DNA from: Fimenecus sp045578245
Lineage (GTDB): Bacteria; Bacillota; Clostridia; Oscillospirales; Acutalibacteraceae
Direction of reading: 5' to 3'
DNA length: 40,217 bases
Assembly (NCBI GenBank): GCA_045578245.1
Contig: JAZNJX010000033.1
Location: 1 to 40,217 of the forward strand
Part shown: positions 17,269 through 25,928 of the stretch, in pieces
How positions within the stretch are numbered: the stretch's first letter is position 1
Layout of the letters: each line of letters starts with the position of its first letter
Program-made: the position numbers and the translations under genes
The notes under the pieces: model-generated
The model's input: only the letters and a program-made list of their open reading frames with translations
Told to the model about the DNA's origin: nothing
The model's database searches: none

Positions 17269-18162
17269 ATGCTTGACAAGAATAAAGTAAAACTCGGTAT
17301 CGCACCTATCGCTTGGACAAATGACGATATGCCAGACCTTGGTGCAGAAAACACATTTGAACAGTGCATTTCTGAAATGGCACTTGCTGGTTTCACAGGT
17401 TGTGAAGTTGGTAACAAGTACCCAAGAGATACAAAGGTACTTAAAAAGGCTCTTGAACTTCGTGGTATGCAGATTTGCAACGCTTGGTTCTCAAGCTTCC
17501 TTGTCACAAAGCCTTATGAAGAAGTTGAAAAGGACTTCATCGAGCATATCACTTTCCTTAAGGAAATGGGTGCAAAGGTTGTTGGTATTTCAGAACAGGG
17601 ACACTCAATTCAGGGTACAGACCTTTCAATTTTCGATGACAAATATGTTATGAATGATGAAGAATGGGATATGCTCTGCACAGGTATCAACAAGCTTGGT
17701 AAAGTAGCAAAAGATATGGGCATTGCTCTTTGCTTCCACCATCATATGGGTACAGTTGTTCAGACTGCTGCTGAAATCGACAGAATGATGGAAAACACAG
17801 ACCCTGAGCTTTTCGGTCTTCTCTTCGATACAGGTCACCTTGCATATTGTGGCGAAGATTATATGGCAGTTCTCAAAAAATATGCAAAGAGAATTCGTCA
17901 CGTGCATCTCAAGGATATTCGTCCTGATGTTGTGGCAAAGGTTAAGGCTGAAAAAATGAGCTTCCTTCAGGGTGTTCGTGCAGGTGCTTTCACAGTTCCT
18001 GGTGACGGTGTAATCGATTTCAAACCGGTTTTCGATGTTCTTGAAGAAACAGGCTACGAAGGATATGTTCTTGTTGAAGCTGAGCAGGACCCAGCTATCG
18101 CAAATCCGTTTGAGTATGCACTCAAAGCTCGTAAATATATTAACGAGGTTTCAGGATTATAA
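17269..18162 (+). CDS. iolE: Inosose dehydratase
   Basis: 297 residues, xylose-isomerase-like TIM barrel. Typical IolE segments are LGIAPIAWTNDDMPDLG at the N-terminus, CFHHHMGTVVQT, LLFDTGHLAYCGED, HVHLKDIRPDV and a C-terminal LVEAEQDPA; the Glu, Asp and His in them form the metal site. It dehydrates 2-keto-myo-inositol to the trihydroxycyclohexanedione used by IolD. ATG 17269 follows AAGGAG at 17255-17260; an upstream TTG frame would overlap iolD by 50 bp and has no site. A compound hairpin element follows at 18173-18293. Confidence 0.95.
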   Translation: MLDKNKVKLGIAPIAWTNDDMPDLGAENTFEQCISEMALAGFTGCEVGNKYPRDTKVLKKALELRGMQICNAWFSSFLVTKPYEEVEKDFIEHITFLKEMGAKVVGISEQGHSIQGTDLSIFDDKYVMNDEEWDMLCTGINKLGKVAKDMGIALCFHHHMGTVVQTAAEIDRMMENTDPELFGLLFDTGHLAYCGEDYMAVLKKYAKRIRHVHLKDIRPDVVAKVKAEKMSFLQGVRAGAFTVPGDGVIDFKPVFDVLEETGYEGYVLVEAEQDPAIANPFEYALKARKYINEVSGL

Positions 18163-18172
18163 TTAAAAATGG

Positions 18173-18293
18173 CTTCTCCTTGAGGAGAAGCTGTCGAGCG
18201 AATGCGAGACTGATGAGGTGTAGGATACGAAGTATCCGTTAATTTGCTCCACCTCATCCGTCACTTCGTGACACCTTCCCCTCGAGGGGAAGG
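18173..18293 (+). repeat. Compound hairpin element inside the iol operon
   Basis: Mirror-symmetric layout: tip hairpin CTTCTCC/GGAGAAG (18173-18190), GATGAGGTG (18212-18220), central GGATAC GAA GTATCC (18223-18237), CACCTCATC (18250-18258), GTCAC TTC GTGAC (18260-18272), tip CCTTCCCC/GGGGAAGG (18274-18293). GATGAGGTG and CACCTCATC are exact complements, giving a cloverleaf-like fold. There is no T-run, so it is not a classical terminator. Similar CTCCACCTCATCCGTC-type repeats are, from general familiarity, common in gut Clostridia. Confidence 0.8.
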
Positions 18294-18332
18294 CAAAAAT
18301 CGTAATCAATTCCAATTAAGGAGAAAATAAAT

Positions 18333-19841
18333 ATGGCAGTAGAAAAATTACAATATTTTGTGAACGGTCAGTTCAAAGATTCAAAAACTGATGTTTGGTA
18401 TGACCTTCACAATCCAAGCACAGGTGAAGTTGTAGGACAGGCACCTTGCTGTACAAATGATGAAGTTCTTGAAGCAATTGCAGCTGCAAAGGCAGCATAT
18501 CCAGGTTGGAGAGCAACTCCTGCTATCAAGAGAGCACAGATTCTTTACAAAATCCGTGAGCTTATTATCCGTGATATGGAAGAACTCACAATGTGTGTTG
18601 CCTGCGAAAACGGTAAAGTTTGGGGCGAAGCAGAAGGCGATGTTCTCAAGGCAAAAGAAGGTACAGAGCTTGCAACTCAGGTTCCATCTCTCATGATGGG
18701 TGAAAGCCTTATGGATGCATCAAATGGTTATGACACAGTTAAGTATCGTGAACCTCTTGGTGTTTTCGCAGGTATTGTTCCTGTTAACTTCCCTGCAATG
18801 ATTCCATTTGGTTGGATGGCTCCAACTTGTATTGCAACTGGTAATACAATGGTTCTCAAGGCAGCATCTCTTACACCAAAAACAGCAATGAAATTTGCTG
18901 CTATCTATAAAGAAGCAGGCGTTCCTGACGGTGTTATCAATGTTATCACTTGCTCAAGAAACGAAGTAAACACAATTCTTGACCATCCTGATGTTAAGGG
19001 TATCACATTTGTCGGTTCAACTCCTGTTGGTCTTAAGGTTTATTCACGTGCAGCAGCTGCAGGCAAACGTTGCCAGGCTCTTACTCAGGCTAAGAACCAT
19101 GCTCTTGTTATGTCAGACTGTGCTCTTGAAAGAACAGTAGCAGGTGTTATCAACTCTGCTTATGGTTGTGCAGGTCAGCGTTGTATGGCTCTTACTTGCT
19201 GTGTTGTTGAAGAAGCAATTGCAGATAAGTTTGTAGCTGAACTCGTTAAACAGGCAAAGAACATTAAGGTTGGTCCATCTTGGGAAAAGACATCAAAACT
19301 CGGACCTATTACATATAAGAAGCACTATGAAGAAGTTCTTGCTGATATCCAAAAGGGTATTGACGAAGGTGCAGAACTCGTTCTTGACGGTCGTGATGTT
19401 AAGGTCGAAGGCTATGAAAACGGCTACTTTATCGGACCTACAATCTTCGACAAGGTTACAGCTGATATGACAATCGGTGACGAAGAAGTATTCGGACCTG
19501 TTCTTTGCATCAAACGTTGCAAGAACTTTGAAGAAGGTCTTAAGATTATGAACGACAACCCATATGCAAACGGTTCTGTTATTTATACACAGAGTGGTTA
19601 CTTTGCACGTCAGTTTGCTCGTTACACAGATGGTGGTCAGGTTGGTATCAACGTTGGTATTCCTGTACCGGTTGGTTTCTTCCCCTTCTCAGGACACAAG
19701 CAGTCATTCTTCGGTGACCTTCACTGTCTTGGTAAGGATGCATACCGTTTCTACACAGAATCAAAGGCAGTTACTACTCACTGGTTCGACGAAGAAGAAA
19801 AGACAACAACTAACGTTTCCACATGGGACGGAACCATATAA
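18333..19841 (+). CDS. iolA: CoA-acylating (methyl)malonate-semialdehyde dehydrogenase
   Basis: 502 residues, ALDH superfamily, MMSDH branch. Features are the N-terminal VNGQFKDSKTD, the NAD-binding segment GITFVGSTPVG, the nucleophile in GCAGQRCMALTCC (Cys284) and the MMSDH-typical C-terminal region PVPVGFFPFSGHKQSFFG. It converts malonate semialdehyde, released by IolJ, with CoA and NAD to acetyl-CoA and CO2. GGAG precedes ATG 18333. It is separated from iolE by 170 bp that hold a hairpin element, so differential mRNA stability within the operon is possible. Confidence 0.93.
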   Translation: MAVEKLQYFVNGQFKDSKTDVWYDLHNPSTGEVVGQAPCCTNDEVLEAIAAAKAAYPGWRATPAIKRAQILYKIRELIIRDMEELTMCVACENGKVWGEAEGDVLKAKEGTELATQVPSLMMGESLMDASNGYDTVKYREPLGVFAGIVPVNFPAMIPFGWMAPTCIATGNTMVLKAASLTPKTAMKFAAIYKEAGVPDGVINVITCSRNEVNTILDHPDVKGITFVGSTPVGLKVYSRAAAAGKRCQALTQAKNHALVMSDCALERTVAGVINSAYGCAGQRCMALTCCVVEEAIADKFVAELVKQAKNIKVGPSWEKTSKLGPITYKKHYEEVLADIQKGIDEGAELVLDGRDVKVEGYENGYFIGPTIFDKVTADMTIGDEEVFGPVLCIKRCKNFEEGLKIMNDNPYANGSVIYTQSGYFARQFARYTDGGQVGINVGIPVPVGFFPFSGHKQSFFGDLHCLGKDAYRFYTESKAVTTHWFDEEEKTTTNVSTWDGTI

Positions 19842-19850
19842 TTTGTGTCT

Positions 19851-19886
19851 TTTTTCCCTAATGCGTCGTTGCCTTACGAAAAAATC
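19851..19886 (+). repeat. Family B palindrome, short copy
   Basis: TTTTTTCCCTAATGCGTCG followed by TTGCCTTACGAAAAAAT resembles the two arms of the 13706-13786 element brought together. It lies just after the iolA stop. Confidence 0.5.
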
Positions 19887-19911
19887 CTACAAATTGTAAA
19901 AAGGTTATTTG

Positions 19912-19936
19912 TAGGGGCGATTCACGAATCGCCCGT
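19912..19936 (+). repeat. GTAGGGG-type palindrome
   Basis: GGGCGATTC (19916-19924) pairs perfectly with GAATCGCCC (19927-19935). It resembles the hairpin after leuB (5424-5450). No T-run follows. Confidence 0.6.
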
Positions 19937-19964
19937 AAACTATAAAATATAAGGAGAAAGTATT

Positions 19965-20972
19965 ATGCTTAAAATTGGTATTATCGGTGCTGGCCGTATT
20001 GGTAAAGTTCACCTTGAATCAATCACATATCATGTAAAGGGTGCTGAAGTTGTTGCAATCGCAGACCCATATATGAATGACGAAACAAAAACTTTCTGTG
20101 AAGGTTTTGGCGTACAGAACATCTACACAGATTACACAAAAATCATTGAAGACAAAGACATTGATGCAGTTCTGGTTTGCTCATCAACTGACACACATGC
20201 TCCAATTTCTATTGAAGCTATCAATGCTGGTAAGCACGTTTTCTGTGAAAAACCACTTGCAAATACAGTTGACAAGATTCTTGAAATCGCAGATGCTCTC
20301 AAAGCTCATCCTGAATGCAAATTCCAGGTAGGTTTCAACCGCCGTTTTGACCATAACTTTGCTGCAGTTCGTAAAGCATACGACGAAGGCAAAATTGGTG
20401 AAGCACAGATTCTCAAAATCACTTCTCGTGACCCACAGGCACCACCTGTTGGCTACTGTGCAGCAAGTATCTTCCTTGATATGACAATTCATGATTTTGA
20501 TATGGCTTGCTTCCTTACAAACAGTGATGTTGAAGAACTTTATGTTTATGCAGATGCTCTTATCAACCCAGGCATCCGTGAGTACGGTGATTTCGACACA
20601 GCAATCATCTCAATGAAGATGGAAAACGGCGCTCTTGCAGTTATCGACAACTCTCGTCAGGCTATGTACGGTTATGACCAAAGAGCAGAACTCTTCGGTT
20701 CAAAAGGTATGGTTGCAACTGCTAATGATACACTTTCAACTGCTGTTATTGCAGATGCTAATGGTGTAACAGGTGAAAAACCACTCTATTTCTTCCTTGA
20801 AAGATATATGGGCTCATTTGCAGAAGAAGTTAGACAGTTTGTTGACTGCTGTGTAAACAACAAGGAAACTCCTGTTGGTATTCACGCAGGTTTACAGTCA
20901 GTTAAAATTGCTCTTGCTGCTGAAAAATCAGCAAACGAAGGCAGACCTGTTAAACTCGCAGAAATTAACTAA
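19965..20972 (+). CDS. iolG: myo-Inositol 2-dehydrogenase, Gfo/Idh/MocA family
   Basis: 335 residues. The Rossmann motif IGIIGAGRIGKVHLES opens the protein, the substrate/cofactor motif CEKPLANT follows, and DMTIHDFDMACF holds the catalytic Asp and His. It oxidises myo-inositol to 2-keto-myo-inositol with NAD, the first step of the pathway, here placed last in the operon. Gfo/Idh enzymes vary in substrate, but the complete iol context makes this assignment strong. AAGGAG precedes the ATG, and a terminator follows at 20985-21011. Confidence 0.92.
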   Translation: MLKIGIIGAGRIGKVHLESITYHVKGAEVVAIADPYMNDETKTFCEGFGVQNIYTDYTKIIEDKDIDAVLVCSSTDTHAPISIEAINAGKHVFCEKPLANTVDKILEIADALKAHPECKFQVGFNRRFDHNFAAVRKAYDEGKIGEAQILKITSRDPQAPPVGYCAASIFLDMTIHDFDMACFLTNSDVEELYVYADALINPGIREYGDFDTAIISMKMENGALAVIDNSRQAMYGYDQRAELFGSKGMVATANDTLSTAVIADANGVTGEKPLYFFLERYMGSFAEEVRQFVDCCVNNKETPVGIHAGLQSVKIALAAEKSANEGRPVKLAEIN

Positions 20973-20984
20973 TAAAAACAAATT

Positions 20985-21011
20985 GGGCGAGATTATCTCG
21001 CCCATATTTTT
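20985..21011 (+). terminator. Intrinsic terminator of the inositol operon
   Basis: GGGCGAGA TTA TCTCGCCC, a perfect 8-bp stem, followed by ATATTTTT. It lies only 16 bp before the ybaK-like start, so some read-through is likely. Confidence 0.8.
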
Positions 21012-21026
21012 AAGGAATGATTAAAA

Positions 21027-21497
21027 ATGTCTATTGAAAAAGGCAGAGAATACTTCCGTCAGTTCGGTATGGAGGATAGAGTTCAGGAGTTTGAGGTTTC
21101 AAGTGCAACAGTTGAACTTGCAGCACAGGCTTTAGGTGTTGAGGGTGCAAGAATTGCAAAAACTCTCTCTTTCATGGTTGGTGAACAGCCAATCCTTATC
21201 CTTATGGCAGGGGATGTTAAGGTTGATAACTCTAAATATAAAGGATTTTTCCATACAAAAGCAAAAATGATGTCACCTGAACAGCTTGAAGAGTATGTAG
21301 GACATCAGATTGGTGGAGTTTGCCCTTTTGGTATCAAAGATGGTGTTGAGGTTTACCTTGATACATCAATGAAACGATTCCAGACAGTTTTCCCTGCAGT
21401 AGGTGGCAGTAACAGTGCTATCGAACTCACAATTGAAGAGCTGGAAGAATACTCAAACTACAAAGAATGGGTAGAAGTATCAAAACCAATTGAATAA
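21027..21497 (+). CDS. YbaK/EbsC-type aminoacyl-tRNA deacylase
   Basis: 156 residues, single YbaK domain. Recognisable segments are VELAAQALGVEGARIAKTLS, with the family lysine, LILMAGDVKVDNSKYK, and QIGGVCPFGIKDGVEVYLD. YbaK-type proteins hydrolyse mischarged aminoacyl-tRNAs such as Cys-tRNA(Pro) in trans; the exact tRNA substrate is not predictable here. No clear promoter of its own separates it from the iol terminator, so it may depend on read-through. AAGGAATG stands before the ATG. Confidence 0.88.
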   Translation: MSIEKGREYFRQFGMEDRVQEFEVSSATVELAAQALGVEGARIAKTLSFMVGEQPILILMAGDVKVDNSKYKGFFHTKAKMMSPEQLEEYVGHQIGGVCPFGIKDGVEVYLDTSMKRFQTVFPAVGGSNSAIELTIEELEEYSNYKEWVEVSKPIE

Positions 21498-21499
21498 GT

Positions 21500-21527
21500 G
21501 CAAAATGCAAAACGCAAAGCGCAAAAT
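21500..21527 (+). repeat. Four tandem 7-bp repeats
   Basis: GCAAAAT, GCAAAAC, GCAAAGC, GCAAAAT follow one another directly after the ybaK stop. Low-complexity, no coding meaning seen. Confidence 0.7.
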
Positions 21528-21528
21528 T

Positions 21529-21560
21529 AAAGGACGATTCATCACGAACCGTCCTTTTTT
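21529..21560. terminator. Terminator between convergent genes
   Basis: AAAGGACG pairs with CGTCCTTT around a loop that can pair partly, followed by a T6 run on the plus strand. It ends the ybaK-like transcript and may also act on the minus-strand flavoprotein gene. Confidence 0.7.
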
Positions 21561-21565
21561 GTTTG

Positions 21566-23638
21566 TTATTTAATCGAGATTGCAACCTTATATGCATCTT
21601 TTGTTGCGTCTGCAATTCTGCCGACCTTACTACTGTCGCCGATTACAAAAGTGTTAAATCCGTTTGATTTAAGGTCATTTACAATTTTGTTATCGGGTTT
21701 TGACCCAAGAGCAAGAACAACATATTCAGCATCAATTTTTGTTGATTTTTTGTTCTTGATATTCTCTGTAATTATGTATCCATTACCGATTTCGCAAAGT
21801 TTTTCACCTAGCATAAATTTGGTGTTTGCTTTTTCAAGGTGAGGCATGACATCGTCCTTATGTTGCATCCAAGTACCAGGAGCAATCTCTTTTGCCATTT
21901 CAACAACTGTTACGTCACAGCCCTTTTCTGTAAGTGTATGCGCAGTTTCAAGTCCTGTCATACCTGAGCCAATAAGTGCAACTTTCTTGTTTTCAAGAGT
22001 GATTCTGCCACTTAAAACATCTTCAAATGTAAGAACTTTATCTGCATCATAATTGCCATTGAACTTTGGTTTGATTGGGTTGCTACCTGTTGCAACAATT
22101 ACAGCACAAGGGTTAAGTTCTTTGATTTTTTCAACTGTTGCTGGAGTGTTAAGAAGAATGTTTACACCCAAATCTTCACAAGTTTTAACCATGTCTTCAA
22201 CAAACCACATTGTTTTGTCTTTTTTAGGTGGTGTAGCAGCGAGGATGATTTGTCCACCTGCTTTTTCATTCTTTTCAAAAAGAGTAACGTTAAAGCCACG
22301 TCTTGCAAGGATTTCTGATGCCATAAGTCCTGCAGGACCTGCACCAATCACAGCTACATTTTTTCCGTTACCATCTTTTACGAGTTCTTCACTTTCGTGA
22401 CCAACAAATGGGTTAACAGAACACTCACCGTGTGAGCCTATGTAGGCATTATTCTGCATTGATTCAATACAGTTAAGACAACAGATACAACGCTTGATTG
22501 TGCCACCGTTAAGTGCTTTATCTGCCCAGTAAGGGTCAGCAATCTGCGGACGACCAAGAGAAACAAAGTCCTGAATACCATCTTTTAATTGTTGTTCTGC
22601 CTGTTCAGGTGAACGGATAAGGTTAGCAGCCATAACAGGGATAGAAACAGCATCTTTAATGGCTTTTGCCATATATTTTCTCCAGCCTGGCTCAAATGAA
22701 ACCGGCTCAAGCCAGTAGTTGAAAGCATCATATCCTGCTGAAGAAACGTCAATAGCATCTGCACCATTCTTTTCAAGTGATTTTGCGATTTTTATGCCAT
22801 CTTCGAGTGTGTAGCCCTTGCCCTTTTGACCGACCATTTCATAACATTCGTCAGCAGTAAGACGAACGATAACAGGAAAATCTTTTCCACATCTTTCCTT
22901 GATGCCACGAAGAATATTGAGCAAAAATCTCATTCTGTTTTCAAAGTTTCCACCATATTCGTCAGTTCGCTGATTTGTATATGGACTTAAAAATTGTTGT
23001 AAGAGATAGCCGTGGGAAGCGTGTAATTCAACACCATCACAACCTGCTTTTTTAACTCTTTCAGCAGCATCAATAAACTGTTGTTCAAGTTCTTTGATTT
23101 CCTTGTATCGAAGTGCTCTTACACGACCTGCTGCAAAATATGCAGGGGGACATTTGGATGGAGCAACGCTTGATGGAACAATGTCATTCTCTAAAAGTGT
23201 TGGACCAATAGCAGGTGTAATTTTGTAAAGGAGTTTGCCATAAAGACCCTTTGTAAGCGTTTCAAGTTGAATGCTCAGCGGTACTGTACCCACTAAAAGA
23301 CCAACATTTTGTCTACCAGGATGATGAAGTTGAACAAAGAATTTTGCACCGTGACGGTGTACTCTTTTTGCTAATTCACGAAGTGGCTCAATGTGGTAGT
23401 CGTGACTTGCTGCAAGCTGAGCAAAAGCAGCCGAGCCTGTTTGGTCATTGACTCTTGTGATTTCAGTCATAATAAGACCACAACCACCCTTTGCTCTTTC
23501 TTCGTAATAGTTCATCATTTTTTCGGTTGGTTTGCCGTCAAACTGACCGAATCCCATAAGCATTGGTGGAAGAACAATTCTGTTTTTTATTTCACAAGTT
23601 CCTATTTTCATAGGACTTGACATTATTTCAAAGTTCAT
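21566..23638 (-). CDS. Old-yellow-enzyme flavoprotein with [4Fe-4S] and FAD/NAD domains
   Basis: 690 residues, in the layout of 2,4-dienoyl-CoA reductase FadH, trimethylamine dehydrogenase and the BaiCD/BaiH enzymes. An FMN-binding TIM barrel fills residues 1-350 (FVQLHHPGRQ, HASHGYLLQQFLSPYTNQR, DEYGGN). A cysteine cluster CICCLNC plus a later Cys in GECSVNP forms the [4Fe-4S] site, followed by two dinucleotide folds, VAVIGAGPAGLMASEILARR and VALIGSGMTGLETAH. It reduces activated C=C bonds with NAD(P)H; the substrate (enoyl-CoA, steroid, plant phenolic) cannot be told. Its ATG shares a base with the stop of the upstream SDR gene, so the two are translationally coupled. Confidence 0.9.
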   Translation of the reverse strand: MNFEIMSSPMKIGTCEIKNRIVLPPMLMGFGQFDGKPTEKMMNYYEERAKGGCGLIMTEITRVNDQTGSAAFAQLAASHDYHIEPLRELAKRVHRHGAKFFVQLHHPGRQNVGLLVGTVPLSIQLETLTKGLYGKLLYKITPAIGPTLLENDIVPSSVAPSKCPPAYFAAGRVRALRYKEIKELEQQFIDAAERVKKAGCDGVELHASHGYLLQQFLSPYTNQRTDEYGGNFENRMRFLLNILRGIKERCGKDFPVIVRLTADECYEMVGQKGKGYTLEDGIKIAKSLEKNGADAIDVSSAGYDAFNYWLEPVSFEPGWRKYMAKAIKDAVSIPVMAANLIRSPEQAEQQLKDGIQDFVSLGRPQIADPYWADKALNGGTIKRCICCLNCIESMQNNAYIGSHGECSVNPFVGHESEELVKDGNGKNVAVIGAGPAGLMASEILARRGFNVTLFEKNEKAGGQIILAATPPKKDKTMWFVEDMVKTCEDLGVNILLNTPATVEKIKELNPCAVIVATGSNPIKPKFNGNYDADKVLTFEDVLSGRITLENKKVALIGSGMTGLETAHTLTEKGCDVTVVEMAKEIAPGTWMQHKDDVMPHLEKANTKFMLGEKLCEIGNGYIITENIKNKKSTKIDAEYVVLALGSKPDNKIVNDLKSNGFNTFVIGDSSKVGRIADATKDAYKVAISIK

Positions 23639-24420
23639 TATTTACCCTGCTTTCTCACTTTTTCTTTAAATTCTTTAAACTTCCTCTTTTCAAGTGCAAG
23701 ATAAACAGTTTTAACTGGTGGAAGGAATTTCATAAGCACTTTTGATATATCGAAAAGAACACAAGGACTGACATTCTTTTTACCTTTTTCAATACCTTTA
23801 ATCATTTTTCTTGCAACAACATCAGGTTGTTGTACAGGGAATGGCTTTTTGAATTCAATTTCGTTAGCAGCCTTGAAAAATCCTGTATTTGTAGCAACTG
23901 GGTAAAGACAAGTAAGCTGTACATTTTCAGGCAATTCCATTCTGAGCCCTTCCTGGAATCCGTGCATAGCAAATTTGGATGCACTGTAAATTGTAAAGCC
24001 AGGCATAGCCATTGTGCCTATTGCAGAAACAGTTATTGCAAAAACACCCTTTTTACCATTGAGATATTCAACATATTTCTGGTATGAATAAATAGGTGAG
24101 TACACATTTGTTTCAAACATACGAGCAACTCTGTCCCAGTCAACATAGTTGAACTCCTCGTAGTAAGGATAACCTGCATTAGCATAGAAAATGTCGATTG
24201 AACCCATTTTTTCGAGAGCAACTTCAAAAATTTCATCAACTGCCTCTTTTGATGAAACATCTTTTTGCATTATGTAAGTATTTTCATCTTCAAAAGCGCA
24301 TAAACGGTCAACATCCTTGTCAACACAAAGAACTTTATTATTCTTGTGAAGAAGTTTAAGCACTTCAAGACCAATACCATTGTTACAGCCTGTAAGTACA
24401 ATAGTTTTACCTATAATCAT
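23638..24420 (-). CDS. SDR-family oxidoreductase
   Basis: 260 residues. GCNNGIGLEVLKLL is the cofactor-binding glycine motif, NAGYPYY the NAG motif, and YSASKFAMHGFQ holds the catalytic Tyr and Lys; the C-terminal tail KEKVRKQGK is basic. Relatives act on lipophilic alcohols or ketones, often steroids or acyl compounds, which would suit its coupling (TAATG overlap) to the flavoprotein; this is inference. The start is ATG 24420 with AAGGGG eight bases upstream; a TTG at 24426 is too close to that site. Confidence 0.85.
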   Translation of the reverse strand: MIIGKTIVLTGCNNGIGLEVLKLLHKNNKVLCVDKDVDRLCAFEDENTYIMQKDVSSKEAVDEIFEVALEKMGSIDIFYANAGYPYYEEFNYVDWDRVARMFETNVYSPIYSYQKYVEYLNGKKGVFAITVSAIGTMAMPGFTIYSASKFAMHGFQEGLRMELPENVQLTCLYPVATNTGFFKAANEIEFKKPFPVQQPDVVARKMIKGIEKGKKNVSPCVLFDISKVLMKFLPPVKTVYLALEKRKFKEFKEKVRKQGK

Positions 24421-24453
24421 ATCCAAAACCCCTTAATTTTTAGTATCGTATAA

Positions 24454-24481
24454 ATTATATCACAGTATAAGTAAAAATCAA
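24454..24481 (-). promoter_or_regulatory. Promoter of the SDR-flavoprotein pair
   Basis: On the minus strand TTGATT (24476-24481), 16 bp, TATAAT (24454-24459). Confidence 0.6.
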
Positions 24482-24614
24482 TAATTGCAGTTCCTTTTGT
24501 GTATCTTCAATAAGTAATCAACCAATTATTTTTCATATTCATCAATAGAAAAAGTGCTCAAAAGAGTTTATAATTATAATGTATAATTCCAACTTGTTAT
24601 TGGGAGTGGTAAAT

Positions 24615-25928
24615 TTGTACGGACTTATAGAACATACGGATGAAATTAATCGACTCTTAGCACGGTATGGTGTTAAATTCGGTATCTACAAAAACAATGT
24701 GTTTAATGAGCGACTTTTCCCATTTGATGCAGTACCTCGTATCATTTCAAAGGATGAATTTGACTATCTTGAAAGAGGACTTAAACAACGTGTCAAAGCA
24801 CTTAATATATTCTTAAAAGACATCTATACCAAAAAGCAGATAATTAAGGATAGAATTATTCCTGAAGAATTTGTTTATGGTGCAGCAGGATATATGATGG
24901 AGTGTGAGGGTGCAGTACCACCAAAGGATGTTTTTGCTCACATTTCAGGTATCGACCTTGTTCAGGGCAACGATATGCGTTGGTATGTCCTTGAAGACAA
25001 TCTCCGTGTGCCATCGGGGGCTTCCTATCCTATGATTGCAAGAGAACTTTGTCGTAGGGCAAGTCCTGACACCTTCCGTGCAAATACTGTTGTTGATAAT
25101 CGTAATTATGGTGATTTGCTTCGTAATGCACTTGATTATGTAAATACAGGTGGAATCAATGTTGTTCTCACTCCGGGACGATTCAATTCTGCATTCTTTG
25201 AACACTCATATCTTGCAGAAAAAACAGGTGCTGTTTTTGCTATGCCACAGGATTTGTTCGTTGAGGGGAATGTGCTTTATTATAGCGAATATTCAGGAAA
25301 ACGTCAGCGTGTTGGTGCAGTTTACCGCAGAATCAATGACGACTATATGGACCCAATGACTTTCCGTGCTGACTCACTTTTGGGTGTACCACATATTATG
25401 GATGCCTATCGTGCAGGCAATGTAGCCCTTGTGAATGCTCCGGGTAACTCTGTTGCAGACGATAAGGGTATTTATTATTATGTACCTGCAATGATTAAAT
25501 ATTATTTAGGTGAAGAGCCAATTCTCTCAAATGCCCCAACATATCTTCCTTTCTATGAAAACGATATGAAATATGTTCTTGATAATATCCAGAAACTTGT
25601 TATCAAGGATGTTGCAGAATCAGGTGGGTATGGTGTTGTTTTCGGTAGTGAATTATCTCTTGAGAGAGTATATGAATTAAAGAAAATGATTCAGAAAGAG
25701 CCACGAAGATTTATAGCACAGGAGGTTATTCAGTTTAATGACCTTAAGGTTGTTGAAAATGGTGCCTGGACAGAGAGAAAAGCAGATTTACGAGCTTTTG
25801 TGCTTACGGGTGAAGAGCCTGTTGTATGGAAATCAGGACTTACTCGTTTTTCAAAGGATGCAAATTCTTTTGTAGTTAATTCATCACAGGGAGGAGGCTT
25901 TAAAGACACATGGGTGTTATCTCGATAA
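24615..25928 (+). CDS. Circularly permuted ATP-grasp protein (DUF404/407)
   Basis: 437 residues. The segment GIDLVQGNDMRWYVLEDNLR and RVPSGASYPM is the hallmark of this family, as is the later SGGYGVVFGSELSLER nucleotide loop. Members are predicted to form peptide-like bonds using ATP, but the product is unknown. The three TATAAT boxes at 24569-24587 suggest transcription starts near 24594, so the earlier ATG at 24579 is unlikely. TTG 24615 has GGGAGTGG at 24602-24609 and gives MYGLIEHTDEI. It is the first gene of a tightly packed trio and overlaps the next by 19 bp. Confidence 0.85.
   Translation: MYGLIEHTDEINRLLARYGVKFGIYKNNVFNERLFPFDAVPRIISKDEFDYLERGLKQRVKALNIFLKDIYTKKQIIKDRIIPEEFVYGAAGYMMECEGAVPPKDVFAHISGIDLVQGNDMRWYVLEDNLRVPSGASYPMIARELCRRASPDTFRANTVVDNRNYGDLLRNALDYVNTGGINVVLTPGRFNSAFFEHSYLAEKTGAVFAMPQDLFVEGNVLYYSEYSGKRQRVGAVYRRINDDYMDPMTFRADSLLGVPHIMDAYRAGNVALVNAPGNSVADDKGIYYYVPAMIKYYLGEEPILSNAPTYLPFYENDMKYVLDNIQKLVIKDVAESGGYGVVFGSELSLERVYELKKMIQKEPRRFIAQEVIQFNDLKVVENGAWTERKADLRAFVLTGEEPVVWKSGLTRFSKDANSFVVNSSQGGGFKDTWVLSR

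Noticed and set aside
18173..18293. Rho-independent terminator splitting the iol operon
   Set aside because: No T-run follows either tip hairpin, and iolA and iolG belong to the same pathway as the upstream genes.
21500..21527. Replication iterons or a CRISPR-like repeat
   Set aside because: Four 7-bp low-complexity copies with no DnaA boxes, no replication gene and no spacer content.
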